NCBI RefSeq assembly: GCF_000353285.1
Contig: NZ_KB731324.1
Coordinates: 1,444,577-1,508,576, forward strand
From: Leptolyngbya boryana PCC 6306
GTDB taxonomy: Bacteria; Cyanobacteriota; Cyanobacteriia; Leptolyngbyales; Leptolyngbyaceae
DNA: 64,000 bases
Direction of reading: 5' to 3'
Shown here: positions 42,482-51,741 of the stretch, one piece after another
Layout of the letters: each line of letters starts with the position of its first letter
Position numbering within the stretch: position 1 is the first letter of the stretch
Program-made: the position numbers and the translations under genes
The notes under the pieces: model-generated
The model's database searches: none
The model's input: only the letters and a program-made list of their open reading frames with translations
What the model was told of the DNA's origin: nothing

Positions 42482-42918
42482 TCTCCAGCGTTAAATGTCA
42501 GCGAAACCGCAAAATCCGCAAAGATGTATAAGATGGGTTGTAGGGTTAGGAAGATAGCGCGCTGAGTGAAGGCGTTGCGGATTGAGTACAGCATCGCTGC
42601 TCTTACGAAGCCCGTAAATAACAAGGCTTGTAGTGCATACAGGATACAAAACTTCCCTTAGAGCATTATTGAGATCATCTATCCTGCTTTCTGTATCTTT
42701 CGTTACTGGGTTTAGAGTTTCTTAAGCGCTTGGATGATTTCCAAACTAATATAAAAATTTTTATATACTTCCCTTTCCTGCCAGTTTGAAAGATGAATGA
42801 TGAAGAAACTCGACCATTCACGCTTTCAACGTTTACGAAGTAAATTTTTGTGGTTTAGCGTCGAAAATATTGCCCGATCGCTTATCAAGTTTTTTAGAGC
42901 GAGGACTCTATTGTGCTG
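42482..42918. promoter_or_regulatory. Divergent intergenic region with an 18-bp AT palindrome
   Basis: This 437-bp gap between the ABC operon and gntR start codons holds no gene. ATATAAAAATTTTTATAT (42749-42766) is a perfect palindrome about 150 bp before the gntR start. It may be a promoter element or an operator of the divergent GntR protein. Confidence 0.4.
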
Positions 42919-43623
42919 ATGTCTGGTCAATCTCTCCAACGTGCTCAATTGCTTCATGAACAGACCTATCAAATGTTGCGCAGTGCGATTCTGTCTGGGG
43001 AACTGGCTGCTGGCTGTCGTTTGATTGAAACCCAACTTGCCGACCAGTTGCAAGTGAGCCGAACGCCGATTCGAGAAGCCCTGCGGTTATTGCAACGCGA
43101 TCATTTGGTGACGACTGATGCTCAGGGAGCGATGCGAGTCGCAGTGTTATCGATCAAGGATGCAATCCAACTCTATGATTGCCGGATTGCGCTAGAGCAA
43201 TTATCGGTTTCTGCGGCGTGTGGAACTGCGAGTGATGAGCAAATTCAATGCATTGAAAGCGCCTTGCAACAAGCAGAAAAAGCAAGTTTGACTCCCGCAA
43301 ATTCGCTCACTCCGTATCAGCTTTTGCATTTGGATTATCAATTTCATCGCTCAGTTGCGGAGAGTTCTAGTAATACGTGGCTGGTGCAGATTTTAGATCA
43401 GGTGTTCGATAAGATGGCGCTGCTGAGATTGAGAACGATCGAGCATAACCCGAATGTTTTAGAAATTCGCGGGGAACATCGCCGCGTCTTAGAAGCGATT
43501 CGCCAGCGGGATGCTCTCGCCGCGATGCAAGCCATTCAGTATCACTTAATCGCGAGTAAGGAGCGAGTCGTACAAGAAATTCAAGAGTTAGAAGCCTTAC
43601 TTACGACAGAGGCGGAAAGTTAG
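42919..43623 (+). CDS. GntR/FadR-family (FCD) transcriptional regulator
   Basis: The 234-aa protein has an N-terminal winged helix (YQMLRSAILSGELAAGCRLIETQLADQLQVSRTPIREALRLLQRDHLV) and a C-terminal FCD effector domain with helices that carry metal-binding Asp/His (HLDYQFHRSVAESS, GEHRRVLEAIRQRDALAAMQAIQYHL). It is divergent from the ABC operon, so it probably controls that transporter in response to the transported metabolite. ATG 42919 is used; GTG 42913 is possible. Confidence 0.9.
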   Translation: MSGQSLQRAQLLHEQTYQMLRSAILSGELAAGCRLIETQLADQLQVSRTPIREALRLLQRDHLVTTDAQGAMRVAVLSIKDAIQLYDCRIALEQLSVSAACGTASDEQIQCIESALQQAEKASLTPANSLTPYQLLHLDYQFHRSVAESSSNTWLVQILDQVFDKMALLRLRTIEHNPNVLEIRGEHRRVLEAIRQRDALAAMQAIQYHLIASKERVVQEIQELEALLTTEAES

Positions 43624-43754
43624 GAAATGCTGTTCTCCAGCAAAAGTATGTATACAGCACTACAGAAGATTAAATTGTGCTCGCTGTATTTATTAGGTCA
43701 GTAATAAGTCTGTATACCGGATACGATCCGGGTGGTGGTGGAGTGAATAAATCT

Positions 43755-45533
43755 ATGAATAAGCGGCTTCTGTTAGCCCCGGCTGCTGCATGGATAGCGA
43801 GCCTTGGGTTCGCTTCGAGTGTGAGTGCAGAATCAGCGATCGAGCAAAAACCAGCAGCGGATGGAATGCAGCGCTTTGCTCCTCTTTCCCAGCTTGAGAC
43901 TTCTGAATCGAAGTCTGTGCCTGCAAGCGTGAGTCAGGTTACTTCTGTTTCGCAACTTTCAGACGTGAGACCGACCGATTGGGCGTTTCAAGCTCTGCAA
44001 TCCTTGGTTGAGCGATATGGATGTATTGCAGGCTATCCTGACCGAACCTATCGCGGCAATCGGGCATTGACGCGATACGAGTTTGCCGCCGGGTTAAATG
44101 CGTGTCTCGATCGAGTGAATGAACTGATTGCGGCTGCAACTGCCGATTTGGTCAAGAAAGAAGATTTAGCAAGACTACAGAAACTGCAGGAAGAATTTGC
44201 TGCAGAACTTGCAACGTTACGAGGTCGAGTCGATGCTTTAGAAGCAAAAGTAACGACGCTCGAAAAACAACAATTCTCAACCACGACAAAGCTCACCGGG
44301 AATGTCTGGTTTAATCTCACGGGCGCTTTTCCCAGTGGAGATATCACCGCAGAACGAAATCCCGCAGGCGGGGGAAATAGTGCTTTTGCGCCGCCTGTGC
44401 GAGGAGCGGGTGGAGTGCCTTCGCGGGTTCAGCGCCGCAATGTAAATCCGACATTTAGCTACTATACGTTCTTAAACTTAACCACTTCGTTTACAGGGCG
44501 AGATCAGTTAGTCACTCAGCTTGTTTCTGGAAACGGCAACTCCCCAGCCAATCAGTTAGTATCTTCGGGCTTTTTTAACTCTTGGGGAACTCCTTTCTTG
44601 GATCAAACCGGATTGCCTCCGAATTCAGGACTAGCAATTCGTGAGTTGTTTTACTCGTTTCCGCTCAATGATGCAGTTCGAGTTGTTGTTGGTCCGAGAG
44701 TCAACTTCTATCGCCACTTTGATCAAAATCGGTTTACCTTTTACTTGACAGGGACAAGTAGCTTTAACTCGAATGGAAGTACGTTGTCCAATGCAGTCGA
44801 TCGCGGTTCGGGAGCGGTCGTTGCTTGGAACATTAATAAACAACTACGCCTCACAGCAGCTTATTTAGCTGAGAATACAGAATTTCTCAACTCTGCTGCG
44901 GGGTTCAATACTTCGAGCAATCCGGCTAGAGGACTATTCAAGGGCACAAATACGCTCAGTGCTGAATTAGCTTATGCTCCGAGTCCTAGCTTTAATTTCC
45001 GGTTTTTGTATACACGATCGAATCTTGACCCGACGAATGGCTTTGCAGGAGGTTCAGCAGGTGAACCGTTGCCTTACGGTTTTGCAGATGATGGATTTGG
45101 GGGGCGAGTCCGAGAGTCAACTTCGGATGCGTTTATTGCAAACTTTGATTGGTTGATTACGCCGAGATTTGGAATTTTTGGGCGGTATTCTTATGGACGT
45201 ACCAACATCAATCCGGTGAATCCTGTGCGCGCGGGTGGTGATGTGAAGGTGCAATCTTTCCAAGCGGGATTGGGTTTCCCGGATTTGGGTAAGAAAGGGG
45301 CGTTGGGCGTGATTTCGTTTGTGATGCCACATGACTACATTGATGGTCGGGAATTTTTACTGTCAGGTGGAGGTGATGGTGGAACGCAGTACGATTTAGA
45401 AGTGTCTTACTACTATCCGTTGACGCGAAATATTGCGATCGTGCCTTCGTTCTATGCGATTTTTAACGCGAACAATTTCGAGAGTAATCCGACCGTGTTT
45501 GTAGGAAATGTTCGCACCCAGTTTAGTTTCTAG
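43755..45533 (+). CDS. SLH-domain outer-membrane porin (OprB-like), 592 aa
   Basis: A signal peptide (MNKRLLLAPAAAWIASLGFASSVSA) is followed by one SLH domain (about residues 72-125: VRPTDWAFQALQSLVERYG, TRYEFAAGLNACLDRV), a coiled coil (about 130-175) and a beta-barrel with many alternating strands ending in FSF. This is the standard cyanobacterial major porin layout; the SLH part binds the peptidoglycan-linked polymer. GTG 43743 is an alternative start. A 20-bp terminator hairpin follows. Confidence 0.92.
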   Translation: MNKRLLLAPAAAWIASLGFASSVSAESAIEQKPAADGMQRFAPLSQLETSESKSVPASVSQVTSVSQLSDVRPTDWAFQALQSLVERYGCIAGYPDRTYRGNRALTRYEFAAGLNACLDRVNELIAAATADLVKKEDLARLQKLQEEFAAELATLRGRVDALEAKVTTLEKQQFSTTTKLTGNVWFNLTGAFPSGDITAERNPAGGGNSAFAPPVRGAGGVPSRVQRRNVNPTFSYYTFLNLTTSFTGRDQLVTQLVSGNGNSPANQLVSSGFFNSWGTPFLDQTGLPPNSGLAIRELFYSFPLNDAVRVVVGPRVNFYRHFDQNRFTFYLTGTSSFNSNGSTLSNAVDRGSGAVVAWNINKQLRLTAAYLAENTEFLNSAAGFNTSSNPARGLFKGTNTLSAELAYAPSPSFNFRFLYTRSNLDPTNGFAGGSAGEPLPYGFADDGFGGRVRESTSDAFIANFDWLITPRFGIFGRYSYGRTNINPVNPVRAGGDVKVQSFQAGLGFPDLGKKGALGVISFVMPHDYIDGREFLLSGGGDGGTQYDLEVSYYYPLTRNIAIVPSFYAIFNANNFESNPTVFVGNVRTQFSF

Positions 45534-45562
45534 AAGTAACGATTGACTCGAAGTGTCAAAGA

Positions 45563-45608
45563 TATTCTGCTGCTCTCTTAACAGGATCGTTGAGAGAGCA
45601 GCAGAATA
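45563..45608. terminator. Strong bidirectional terminator hairpin
   Basis: A 20-bp stem (TATTCTGCTGCTCTC... with one G-U pair) and a 6-nt loop AGGATC separate the convergent porin and MbnH-type genes. The long, near-perfect stem should stop transcription from both sides. Confidence 0.75.
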
Positions 45609-45628
45609 AAGTCTTTCATTTGCAATCC

Positions 45629-46759
45629 TCAGGAATTTGGATTGCTAAACGCTGGATTTTGGATGAACGATTCATCAGTCAAGCTTTGCAGAAAAGCGAG
45701 GAGATCTTGCTTTTCTCGATCGCTCAATTGAAACCCTTTAACAAATGAACTTTTGAAAGGATTCTCGCTGCCGATCCCGGCAAATGCGCCTGCATGAATC
45801 GTTCGTCCGCCTGCTTTGTAATGTTCAATTACTTTTTCGAGAGATGCGATCGAGCCATCGTGCATATAGGGTGCAGTCAAAGCAATATTGCGGAGGCTCG
45901 GAGCCTTGAATCGACCCATATCAGAGGGTTTGAGTGTGATTTCCTGAATTCCAGTGTTATTGCTTGGATAAGCGCCTTTTCCATCTAGGTTGTAAAGCCC
46001 AGTATTGTGAAACGCAATCTCATGAAAAGCTAAACGCGAATGTTTTACAGAATCCGAGAAATTGATTCCCCCGTGACAGTGAAAACATTCGAGCCGTTCA
46101 CTTTCAAATAAGGCTGCACCCCGTTTTGCTGCATCTGAAATGGCGCGATCGTTGCCTCCATATCGATACTGATCGTAAGGCGAATTGAATGATACTAACG
46201 TGCGCTCGAAAGCTGCGATCGCTTTTGCCAAATTTTTAATGCTGACCTCTCCATCAAAAGCAGCTTTGAACAATTTGGAATACTTCGGATCGTTCTGCAA
46301 CATTGCTAGGATTTCTTGCTCTTTGCCGACCATGCCCATCTCGATCGGATGCTCTCCAAACAAGGGCACGAGCAATTGATCTTCTAAATTGATCAAGTTG
46401 GGATTTGCCCAAGTGAGTACCGAATTGTAGGCAACATTGGTTAAGCTCATCGCATTGCGAGGATGAGAATCCCCTGTTGCTCCGATCGAGACAGATTTCT
46501 TCTCGGTGAATGCTCTCGATTGTTCATGACACGTTGCACAAGAAAACTCACCTGTAATCGACAAGCGTTTTTCATAAAACAAGTGCCGTCCTAGCTCAAC
46601 CTTGGCATTGCTCATGGGATTATCTGCCGGGACAATAGGCGTGGGTGTCCAATCCGGCAGATTCCATTGATAGCGCTCGGTTGCAAGAGCCGAACTCAAT
46701 CCCACAGACAAGCAGAATGAGAGAACTGCCAGAACGATTAACGTGAGAAAGCGCTTCAT
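45629..46759 (-). CDS. MbnH/MauG-family di-haem protein
   Basis: The 376-aa protein has a signal peptide and two CxxCH haem sites: CATCHE (Cys74, His78) and CFHCHG (about residue 228). Regions PRNAMSLTNVAYN, FGEHPIEMGM and KAPSLRNIALTAPYMHDGSI are typical of di-haem cytochrome c peroxidase-like enzymes. In the MbnH group the enzyme oxidises a Trp of the partner MbnP to kynurenine. ATG 46759 overlaps the MbnP stop (ATGA). Confidence 0.88.
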   Translation of the reverse strand: MKRFLTLIVLAVLSFCLSVGLSSALATERYQWNLPDWTPTPIVPADNPMSNAKVELGRHLFYEKRLSITGEFSCATCHEQSRAFTEKKSVSIGATGDSHPRNAMSLTNVAYNSVLTWANPNLINLEDQLLVPLFGEHPIEMGMVGKEQEILAMLQNDPKYSKLFKAAFDGEVSIKNLAKAIAAFERTLVSFNSPYDQYRYGGNDRAISDAAKRGAALFESERLECFHCHGGINFSDSVKHSRLAFHEIAFHNTGLYNLDGKGAYPSNNTGIQEITLKPSDMGRFKAPSLRNIALTAPYMHDGSIASLEKVIEHYKAGGRTIHAGAFAGIGSENPFKSSFVKGFQLSDREKQDLLAFLQSLTDESFIQNPAFSNPNS

Positions 46760-47646
46760 TGTTTCGGAGCAACACGAAAGAAGGTTTGACGGGCAGGTTG
46801 TCCGTTCCAAGGTAAACCGAAGTTTCTCATCACTCCAGCACAATCGCCGTCTTTTGGATCAGACATGCAGCCGAGTGGTGTTTCAGGCTGATTTTTTGCA
46901 AGATTTGTATTGGCAACGAGCGCCATGATGTCGGCAGCAATTGCATCTTGTTCTGGATTGAAATTATTCAAAGTAATCGTTGAAGTATTGGGATTTTTGC
47001 AGCTTTCTGGTTTTTGTGCTCCACCCATACAGCCAGTACTTCCCAAGTGAATGATAAATCCAGCCCGATCGCGATGATGGGCAGGCGTTTTACCTGGAGC
47101 ATCATGCTTGGAATGTGCTGACATCGCAGGCGTGAAGTCAATTCGAGCGAATTTGTAGCCCGCTCGCCAATTCCACCAGAGCGAAGTCAGATTCAGCGGA
47201 GAAGGCGCGATCGCAGCATCATTGTGATTGAGATTAAACGGCACTCCTAAAGTAAACTTTACGCCTTTGTAAGTTCCTTTTGGAACTGTGCCAACAATGC
47301 GATCGTTGGTGTCGATCGTGCCATTAGAACACATGCCAGATTTGTTTTCAAAATCGATCAATGCCACATTCTGATACTGCCATTTCTGATCTTGTGTGAG
47401 GGTAACGGGCACTGTGCGACCCTGAGCATCAATCAATGCGGCTTCCGAGACATAGAACCGAAAATCAGTTGGGTTAACAGAAATCGCAGGTGTCCCAAGC
47501 GAGTAAGCGGCATCGCATCGAAAAACTTGCTGCCCCGCCATGCCGCGAAACTGAATCGTAATCGGCTGCGTTTCCTGCGCCGCTACACGTTGAGCCATCA
47601 AACAAGACGCGATCGAAAGTCCAAACAGAGAAACACCAATCTTCAT
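46756..47646 (-). CDS. MbnP-family copper-binding protein ('metallo-mystery pair' partner)
   Basis: The 296-aa exported protein (signal about residues 1-24) shows the family pattern: ITIQFRGMAGQQVFRCD, YVSEAALID, SLWWNWRAGYKFARIDF and two Cys pairs (MCSNG, GCMGGAQKPESC, GCMSDPKDGDC). Characterised MbnP proteins bind copper with help of a Trp-derived kynurenine made by MbnH. The pair is co-translated here and lies beside a porin gene, suggesting a periplasmic copper handling role. ATG 47646 is chosen over TTG 47673. Confidence 0.85.
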   Translation of the reverse strand: MKIGVSLFGLSIASCLMAQRVAAQETQPITIQFRGMAGQQVFRCDAAYSLGTPAISVNPTDFRFYVSEAALIDAQGRTVPVTLTQDQKWQYQNVALIDFENKSGMCSNGTIDTNDRIVGTVPKGTYKGVKFTLGVPFNLNHNDAAIAPSPLNLTSLWWNWRAGYKFARIDFTPAMSAHSKHDAPGKTPAHHRDRAGFIIHLGSTGCMGGAQKPESCKNPNTSTITLNNFNPEQDAIAADIMALVANTNLAKNQPETPLGCMSDPKDGDCAGVMRNFGLPWNGQPARQTFFRVAPKQ

Positions 47647-47849
47647 AAACTGCACGTTCACAGGTCGTTCCAACTCTAAAACAGGCGTAGCTTGGATTCA
47701 AAAGACGGCTTGTAGTACTCTATCGTTTCTCCATCACTCCACTCCCTACTACACTCGATCGCTGACCTAAAAATGCTTCGAGCATCTCCGTAAAACGCAA
47801 GTAGAATTTAGTATCTTTTTTATCCAAGCAGAAAACCGCTTTTGCTGCC

Positions 47850-50639
47850 ATGACTGATGTTTTTATCTCCTATTCTCGGAAAGATAAGCTCTTTGTGGAG
47901 CGGCTGCACAATGCGCTGAAAGACCAAGGACGCGAAACTTGGGTGGATTGGCAGGATATTCCACTGACCGCAGATTGGTGGCAGGAGATTGAGCGTGGAA
48001 TTGAAGGGACTGCGACCTTTGTGTTTATCTTGAGTCCAGATTCGATCGCGTCAGAAGTCTGCACTCGTGAAATCAATCATGCGGTCAAACATAACAAGCG
48101 ACTTGTGCCGATTGTGTATCGCGAAGGCTTTGGGCAAACTCATCCGGCACTCGCAAGACATAACTGGCTGTTTTTTCGAGAATCGGATGACTTCGATCGT
48201 GGGTTTCAGCAGTTAACAACTGCGATCGAGACGGATTTAGAGTACGTGAAATCGCATACTCGCTTGGAAGTTAGAGCGATCGAGTGGGAGCAACATCAGC
48301 GCAACGAGAGCTATTTGTTACGAGGAGCAGATTTAGAAGCCGCAGAAACCGCATTGCTGCGCGGGACAGGAAAGCACCCGCAACCGACCGAACGACAGGG
48401 ACAGTATGTGAATGCAAGCCGTGAGGCAGAGCGCAAGCAACGGCGCAAAGAAGCGAGACGGCAACAAGCATTTTTGACTGGGGTCGGAACATTCGCGTTA
48501 CTAGCATTAGGATCTGCGGGGGTTGCCTTTCAACAGCGACAAGAAGCGATCGAGCGAAAAGTCAATGCGGAGTTAAATGCTCAAAGCCTCAGCGCGTTAA
48601 ATCTGTTCTCATCTCATCTGGAGATTGAAGCTTTACTCGCAGGGCTGAAGGCAGGACAACAGATCAAACAAGCAAACCTTCAGATCGACAATACAGCAAT
48701 GCAGGTTGCGACAACGCTGCACCAGTTAATTTACGGGGTGAAGGAACGCACGCGACTGGAAGGACATAGCCTTGCTGTCAATAGTGTGAGTTTTAGCCCC
48801 GATGGCAACACGATCGCGACTGGCAGTGGAGACAATACAGCCAAACTCTGGAGCAAAGATGGTCAATTACTCAAGACCCTTGAAGGACATACTGGCTTTG
48901 TCCATAGTGTGAGTTTTAGTCCCGATGGTCAAACGATCGCGACTGCAAGTTGGGATAACACAGCTAAACTCTGGAATTTGAATGGACAATTACTCAAAAC
49001 GTTTGAAGGGCACGAATCTTATGTCAACAGCGTGAGTTTCAGCCCTGATGGTAAAACGATCGCAACAGGCGGTTTTGACAATACAATCAAGCTCTGGAGC
49101 AGAGATGGGCAATTACTCAAAACGCTCAAGGGTCATAGCAACCCTGTCTTCAGTGTGAGTTTTAGTCCTGATGGTCAAACAATTGCGACAGGCAGCAATG
49201 ATAAAACAGTGAAACTGTGGAGTAAAGATGGACAACTCCTTAAAACACTCAAAGGTCATAGTGGTACTGTACATAGTATAAGTTTTAGCCCTGACGGTAA
49301 AATTCTTGCCACAGGCAGTAGTGACAATACGGTTAAGCTGTGGAGCCTTGAAGGTCGAGTCCTGAGAACGCTCAATGGGCTGGGTCGGGGAATCTCTAGT
49401 GTGAGCTTTAGCCCCGATGGCAAGATGATTGCTGGCGCGAGTGAGAATGCTGCTCAATTGTGGAGCATTGAGGGGCAAGAACTGGGTGTATTCAATGGAC
49501 ATAAAGAGTATGTGCTGAGTCTCAGCTTTAGTCCTGATAGCAAAACGATCGCGACAAGCAGTAATGATGGTACAGCAAGAGTATGGAGCATTGAAGGTCA
49601 AGGGCTGAAAACTCTCAAAGGGCATGATGACCGCTTACATAGTGTGAGTTTTAGTCCCGATGGTCAGACGATCGCAACGAGTAGTCAGGACAACACAGTC
49701 AAGCTATGGAATAGAAACGGGCAAGTTCTCAGAACCCTCAAAGGACATATGTCCGGTGTCGTGTTTATCAGGTTTAGTCCGGACGGTACAACGATCGCGA
49801 CAGCTAGCTATGACGATACAGTCAAACTCTGGAATCGAGAAGGGCAAGAACTTAAAACCTTGAAGGGGCATGATTATACTGTGACCAGTGTGAGCTTTAG
49901 TCCAGATGGTCAAACGATCGCGACAGGCAGTGACGATAAGACCGTAAAGTTGTGGAATTTAGATGGGCAAGTTCTCAAAACCTTTAAGGGACACGATGAG
50001 TCTGTAAAAAGTGTGAGCTTCAGTTCCAACGGTAAAATGCTTGCCACAGGTAGCTATGACAAGACTGTAAAGTTGTGGAATTTGGATGGGCAAGTTCTCA
50101 AAACCTTTAAAGGTCATGACTGGTCTGTGGAAAGTGTGAGCTTTAGTCCTGATAGCAAGCTGCTTGTGACAAGTAGTGGTGACAAGACAGCAAGATTATG
50201 GAATTTGGACGGGCAACTTCTTAGAACTTTCAAAGGGCATAGTGGTTCTGTGAACAGTGTGAGCTTTAGTCCTGATGGCAAGACGATCGCGACGGGGAGT
50301 GAAGACAAGACGATCCGATTGTGGAATCTAGACGGACAAATGCTGAGTACCTTGAAAGGGCAGAACAGCCCGATCAAGAGTATCAGTTTCAGTCCAAATC
50401 CGAGTCATCTTCTGCTTGCTTCTGCGGGTGAAGATGGAGCAGCTATTCTCTGGAATTTCGACTTAGATGACTTGCAACAGCAAGGGTGTCAGTGGCTCGA
50501 TGGTTATCTTAAATACAATCCAAATGGCAAGCAATACCAAGACCTGTGCAGGGATGTTGTTCCGAAGTCTATCAGTGATGATCCGAATCCTTGGGGAAAA
50601 CCCCTCGCTTTTCTGACAAAGCTATTCCAGCGATCGTAA
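47850..50639 (+). CDS. TIR-TM-WD40 protein, 14 WD repeats, 929 aa
   Basis: An N-terminal TIR domain (about residues 1-135: DVFISYSRKD, WVDWQDIP, FVFILSPDSIASEVCTREI, with Glu at the position of TIR catalytic Glu) is followed by a helical basic linker, one TM helix (about 208-225: FLTGVGTFALLALGSAGVAF) and 14 WD40 repeats (about 302-875, 41 residues each, consensus LKGH...VNSVSFSPDGQTIATGS.D.TVKLWN.DGQ). Fourteen blades make two 7-bladed propellers. TIR domains in bacteria often cleave NAD+ in defence or death responses; WD40 arrays sense targets. Whether this one is active is unknown. Confidence 0.92.
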   Translation: MTDVFISYSRKDKLFVERLHNALKDQGRETWVDWQDIPLTADWWQEIERGIEGTATFVFILSPDSIASEVCTREINHAVKHNKRLVPIVYREGFGQTHPALARHNWLFFRESDDFDRGFQQLTTAIETDLEYVKSHTRLEVRAIEWEQHQRNESYLLRGADLEAAETALLRGTGKHPQPTERQGQYVNASREAERKQRRKEARRQQAFLTGVGTFALLALGSAGVAFQQRQEAIERKVNAELNAQSLSALNLFSSHLEIEALLAGLKAGQQIKQANLQIDNTAMQVATTLHQLIYGVKERTRLEGHSLAVNSVSFSPDGNTIATGSGDNTAKLWSKDGQLLKTLEGHTGFVHSVSFSPDGQTIATASWDNTAKLWNLNGQLLKTFEGHESYVNSVSFSPDGKTIATGGFDNTIKLWSRDGQLLKTLKGHSNPVFSVSFSPDGQTIATGSNDKTVKLWSKDGQLLKTLKGHSGTVHSISFSPDGKILATGSSDNTVKLWSLEGRVLRTLNGLGRGISSVSFSPDGKMIAGASENAAQLWSIEGQELGVFNGHKEYVLSLSFSPDSKTIATSSNDGTARVWSIEGQGLKTLKGHDDRLHSVSFSPDGQTIATSSQDNTVKLWNRNGQVLRTLKGHMSGVVFIRFSPDGTTIATASYDDTVKLWNREGQELKTLKGHDYTVTSVSFSPDGQTIATGSDDKTVKLWNLDGQVLKTFKGHDESVKSVSFSSNGKMLATGSYDKTVKLWNLDGQVLKTFKGHDWSVESVSFSPDSKLLVTSSGDKTARLWNLDGQLLRTFKGHSGSVNSVSFSPDGKTIATGSEDKTIRLWNLDGQMLSTLKGQNSPIKSISFSPNPSHLLLASAGEDGAAILWNFDLDDLQQQGCQWLDGYLKYNPNGKQYQDLCRDVVPKSISDDPNPWGKPLAFLTKLFQRS
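48756..50470 (+). repeat. Tandem 123-bp repeats encoding WD40 blades
   Basis: Fourteen consecutive units of about 123 bp within the TIR-WD40 gene share runs such as GTGTGAGTTTTAGTCC and AAACGATCGCGAC. The high similarity of several units suggests recent duplication or gene conversion. Confidence 0.8.
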
Positions 50640-50733
50640 TCGAACAGCACAGCAGCGAATGCAGAAATTCCCCATTCCCCCACTCCCCCAATCGCCCTAA
50701 GATAAAACTTGTTGTAAATTAGGCGCGATCGCG

Positions 50734-51660
50734 ATGCGAATTCTAATTATGGGTGGGACTCGGTTTATCGGAGTCTATCTCACCCAGCTTTTGGTGCAGC
50801 AAGGGCATGATGTGACTCTGTTCAATCGAGGCAATAAGCCCGCTCCAGTCGAAGGCGTAAAGCAAGTGACGGGCGATCGCACGAATGCAGATGATTTGAA
50901 ACAGTTGGCAAGCCTCGATTTTGATGCCGTGTTTGACAATAATGGGCGGGAACTCAGTGATACTCAGCCTTTAGCCGAACTGTTTAAAGGGCGGATTCAA
51001 CATTTTGTCTATATGAGTTCGGCGGGAGTCTATCTCAAATCCGATCAAATGCCCCATGTCGAAGGCGATGCCGTCGATCCGAAGAGTCGGCATAAAGGCA
51101 AACATGACACCGAATCTTATTTGGCGGATGCTGGAATTCCGTTCACGTCGATTCGTCCGACTTACATCTATGGGCCGCAAAATTATAACGATTTGGAAGC
51201 GTGGTTCTTCGATCGCATTGTGCGCGATCGTCCAGTTCCGATTCCTGGACATGGACAACATTTCACCCAATTTGGACATGTGAAAGATTTGGCGGCGGCA
51301 ATGGCGAAGGTGCTAGGGAATCAAACCGCGATCGGACAAATCTATAACGTGTCAGGTACACGAGAAGTCACTTTTGATGGATTGGCGCGAGCTTGTGCAA
51401 CAGCGGTTGGCAAAGATCCAGGCAGTCTTAAAATCGTGCATTACGATCCAAAATCGTTTGACTTTGGCAAGAAAAAAGCCTTTCCGATGCGGACGCAACA
51501 TTTCTTTGCAGATGTGCACAAGGCGATCACCGAACTCAATTGGACACCGGAGTTTGATCTGATTTCAGGGCTGAAAGACTCTTTCCAGAACGACTACTTA
51601 AAGACTGGACGCGATCGCAAAGAGATTGATTTCTCACTCGATGATCAAATTCTCGCTTAG
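50734..51660 (+). CDS. CSP41b-like NAD-dependent epimerase/dehydratase-fold protein
   Basis: The 308-aa extended-SDR protein begins MRILIMGGTRFIGVYL (NAD motif) and has FVYMSSAGVY, then RHKGKHDTESYL where the usual YxxxK catalytic Tyr is replaced (KGKHD), and IRPTYIYGPQNYND. These are features of CSP41-type proteins, which in plastids bind RNA/ribosomes rather than act as epimerases. Monocistronic. Confidence 0.85.
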   Translation: MRILIMGGTRFIGVYLTQLLVQQGHDVTLFNRGNKPAPVEGVKQVTGDRTNADDLKQLASLDFDAVFDNNGRELSDTQPLAELFKGRIQHFVYMSSAGVYLKSDQMPHVEGDAVDPKSRHKGKHDTESYLADAGIPFTSIRPTYIYGPQNYNDLEAWFFDRIVRDRPVPIPGHGQHFTQFGHVKDLAAAMAKVLGNQTAIGQIYNVSGTREVTFDGLARACATAVGKDPGSLKIVHYDPKSFDFGKKKAFPMRTQHFFADVHKAITELNWTPEFDLISGLKDSFQNDYLKTGRDRKEIDFSLDDQILA

Positions 51661-51741
51661 TGCAGTTCTGTTAACCCTACCTGTGTACTCTGGCGCTTCA
51701 GAGTACATTTAATGTAGTTTTTCCGAGTTGAGGGCAGCAAA

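Noticed and set aside
48756-50470. Regular repeats that could suggest a CRISPR-like array
   Set aside because: Units are in frame, 123 bp long, and encode WD40 blades; no spacer-repeat pattern.
50660-50700. C-rich stretch upstream of the CSP41-like gene
   Set aside because: A low-complexity run of C with no pairing or repeat structure.
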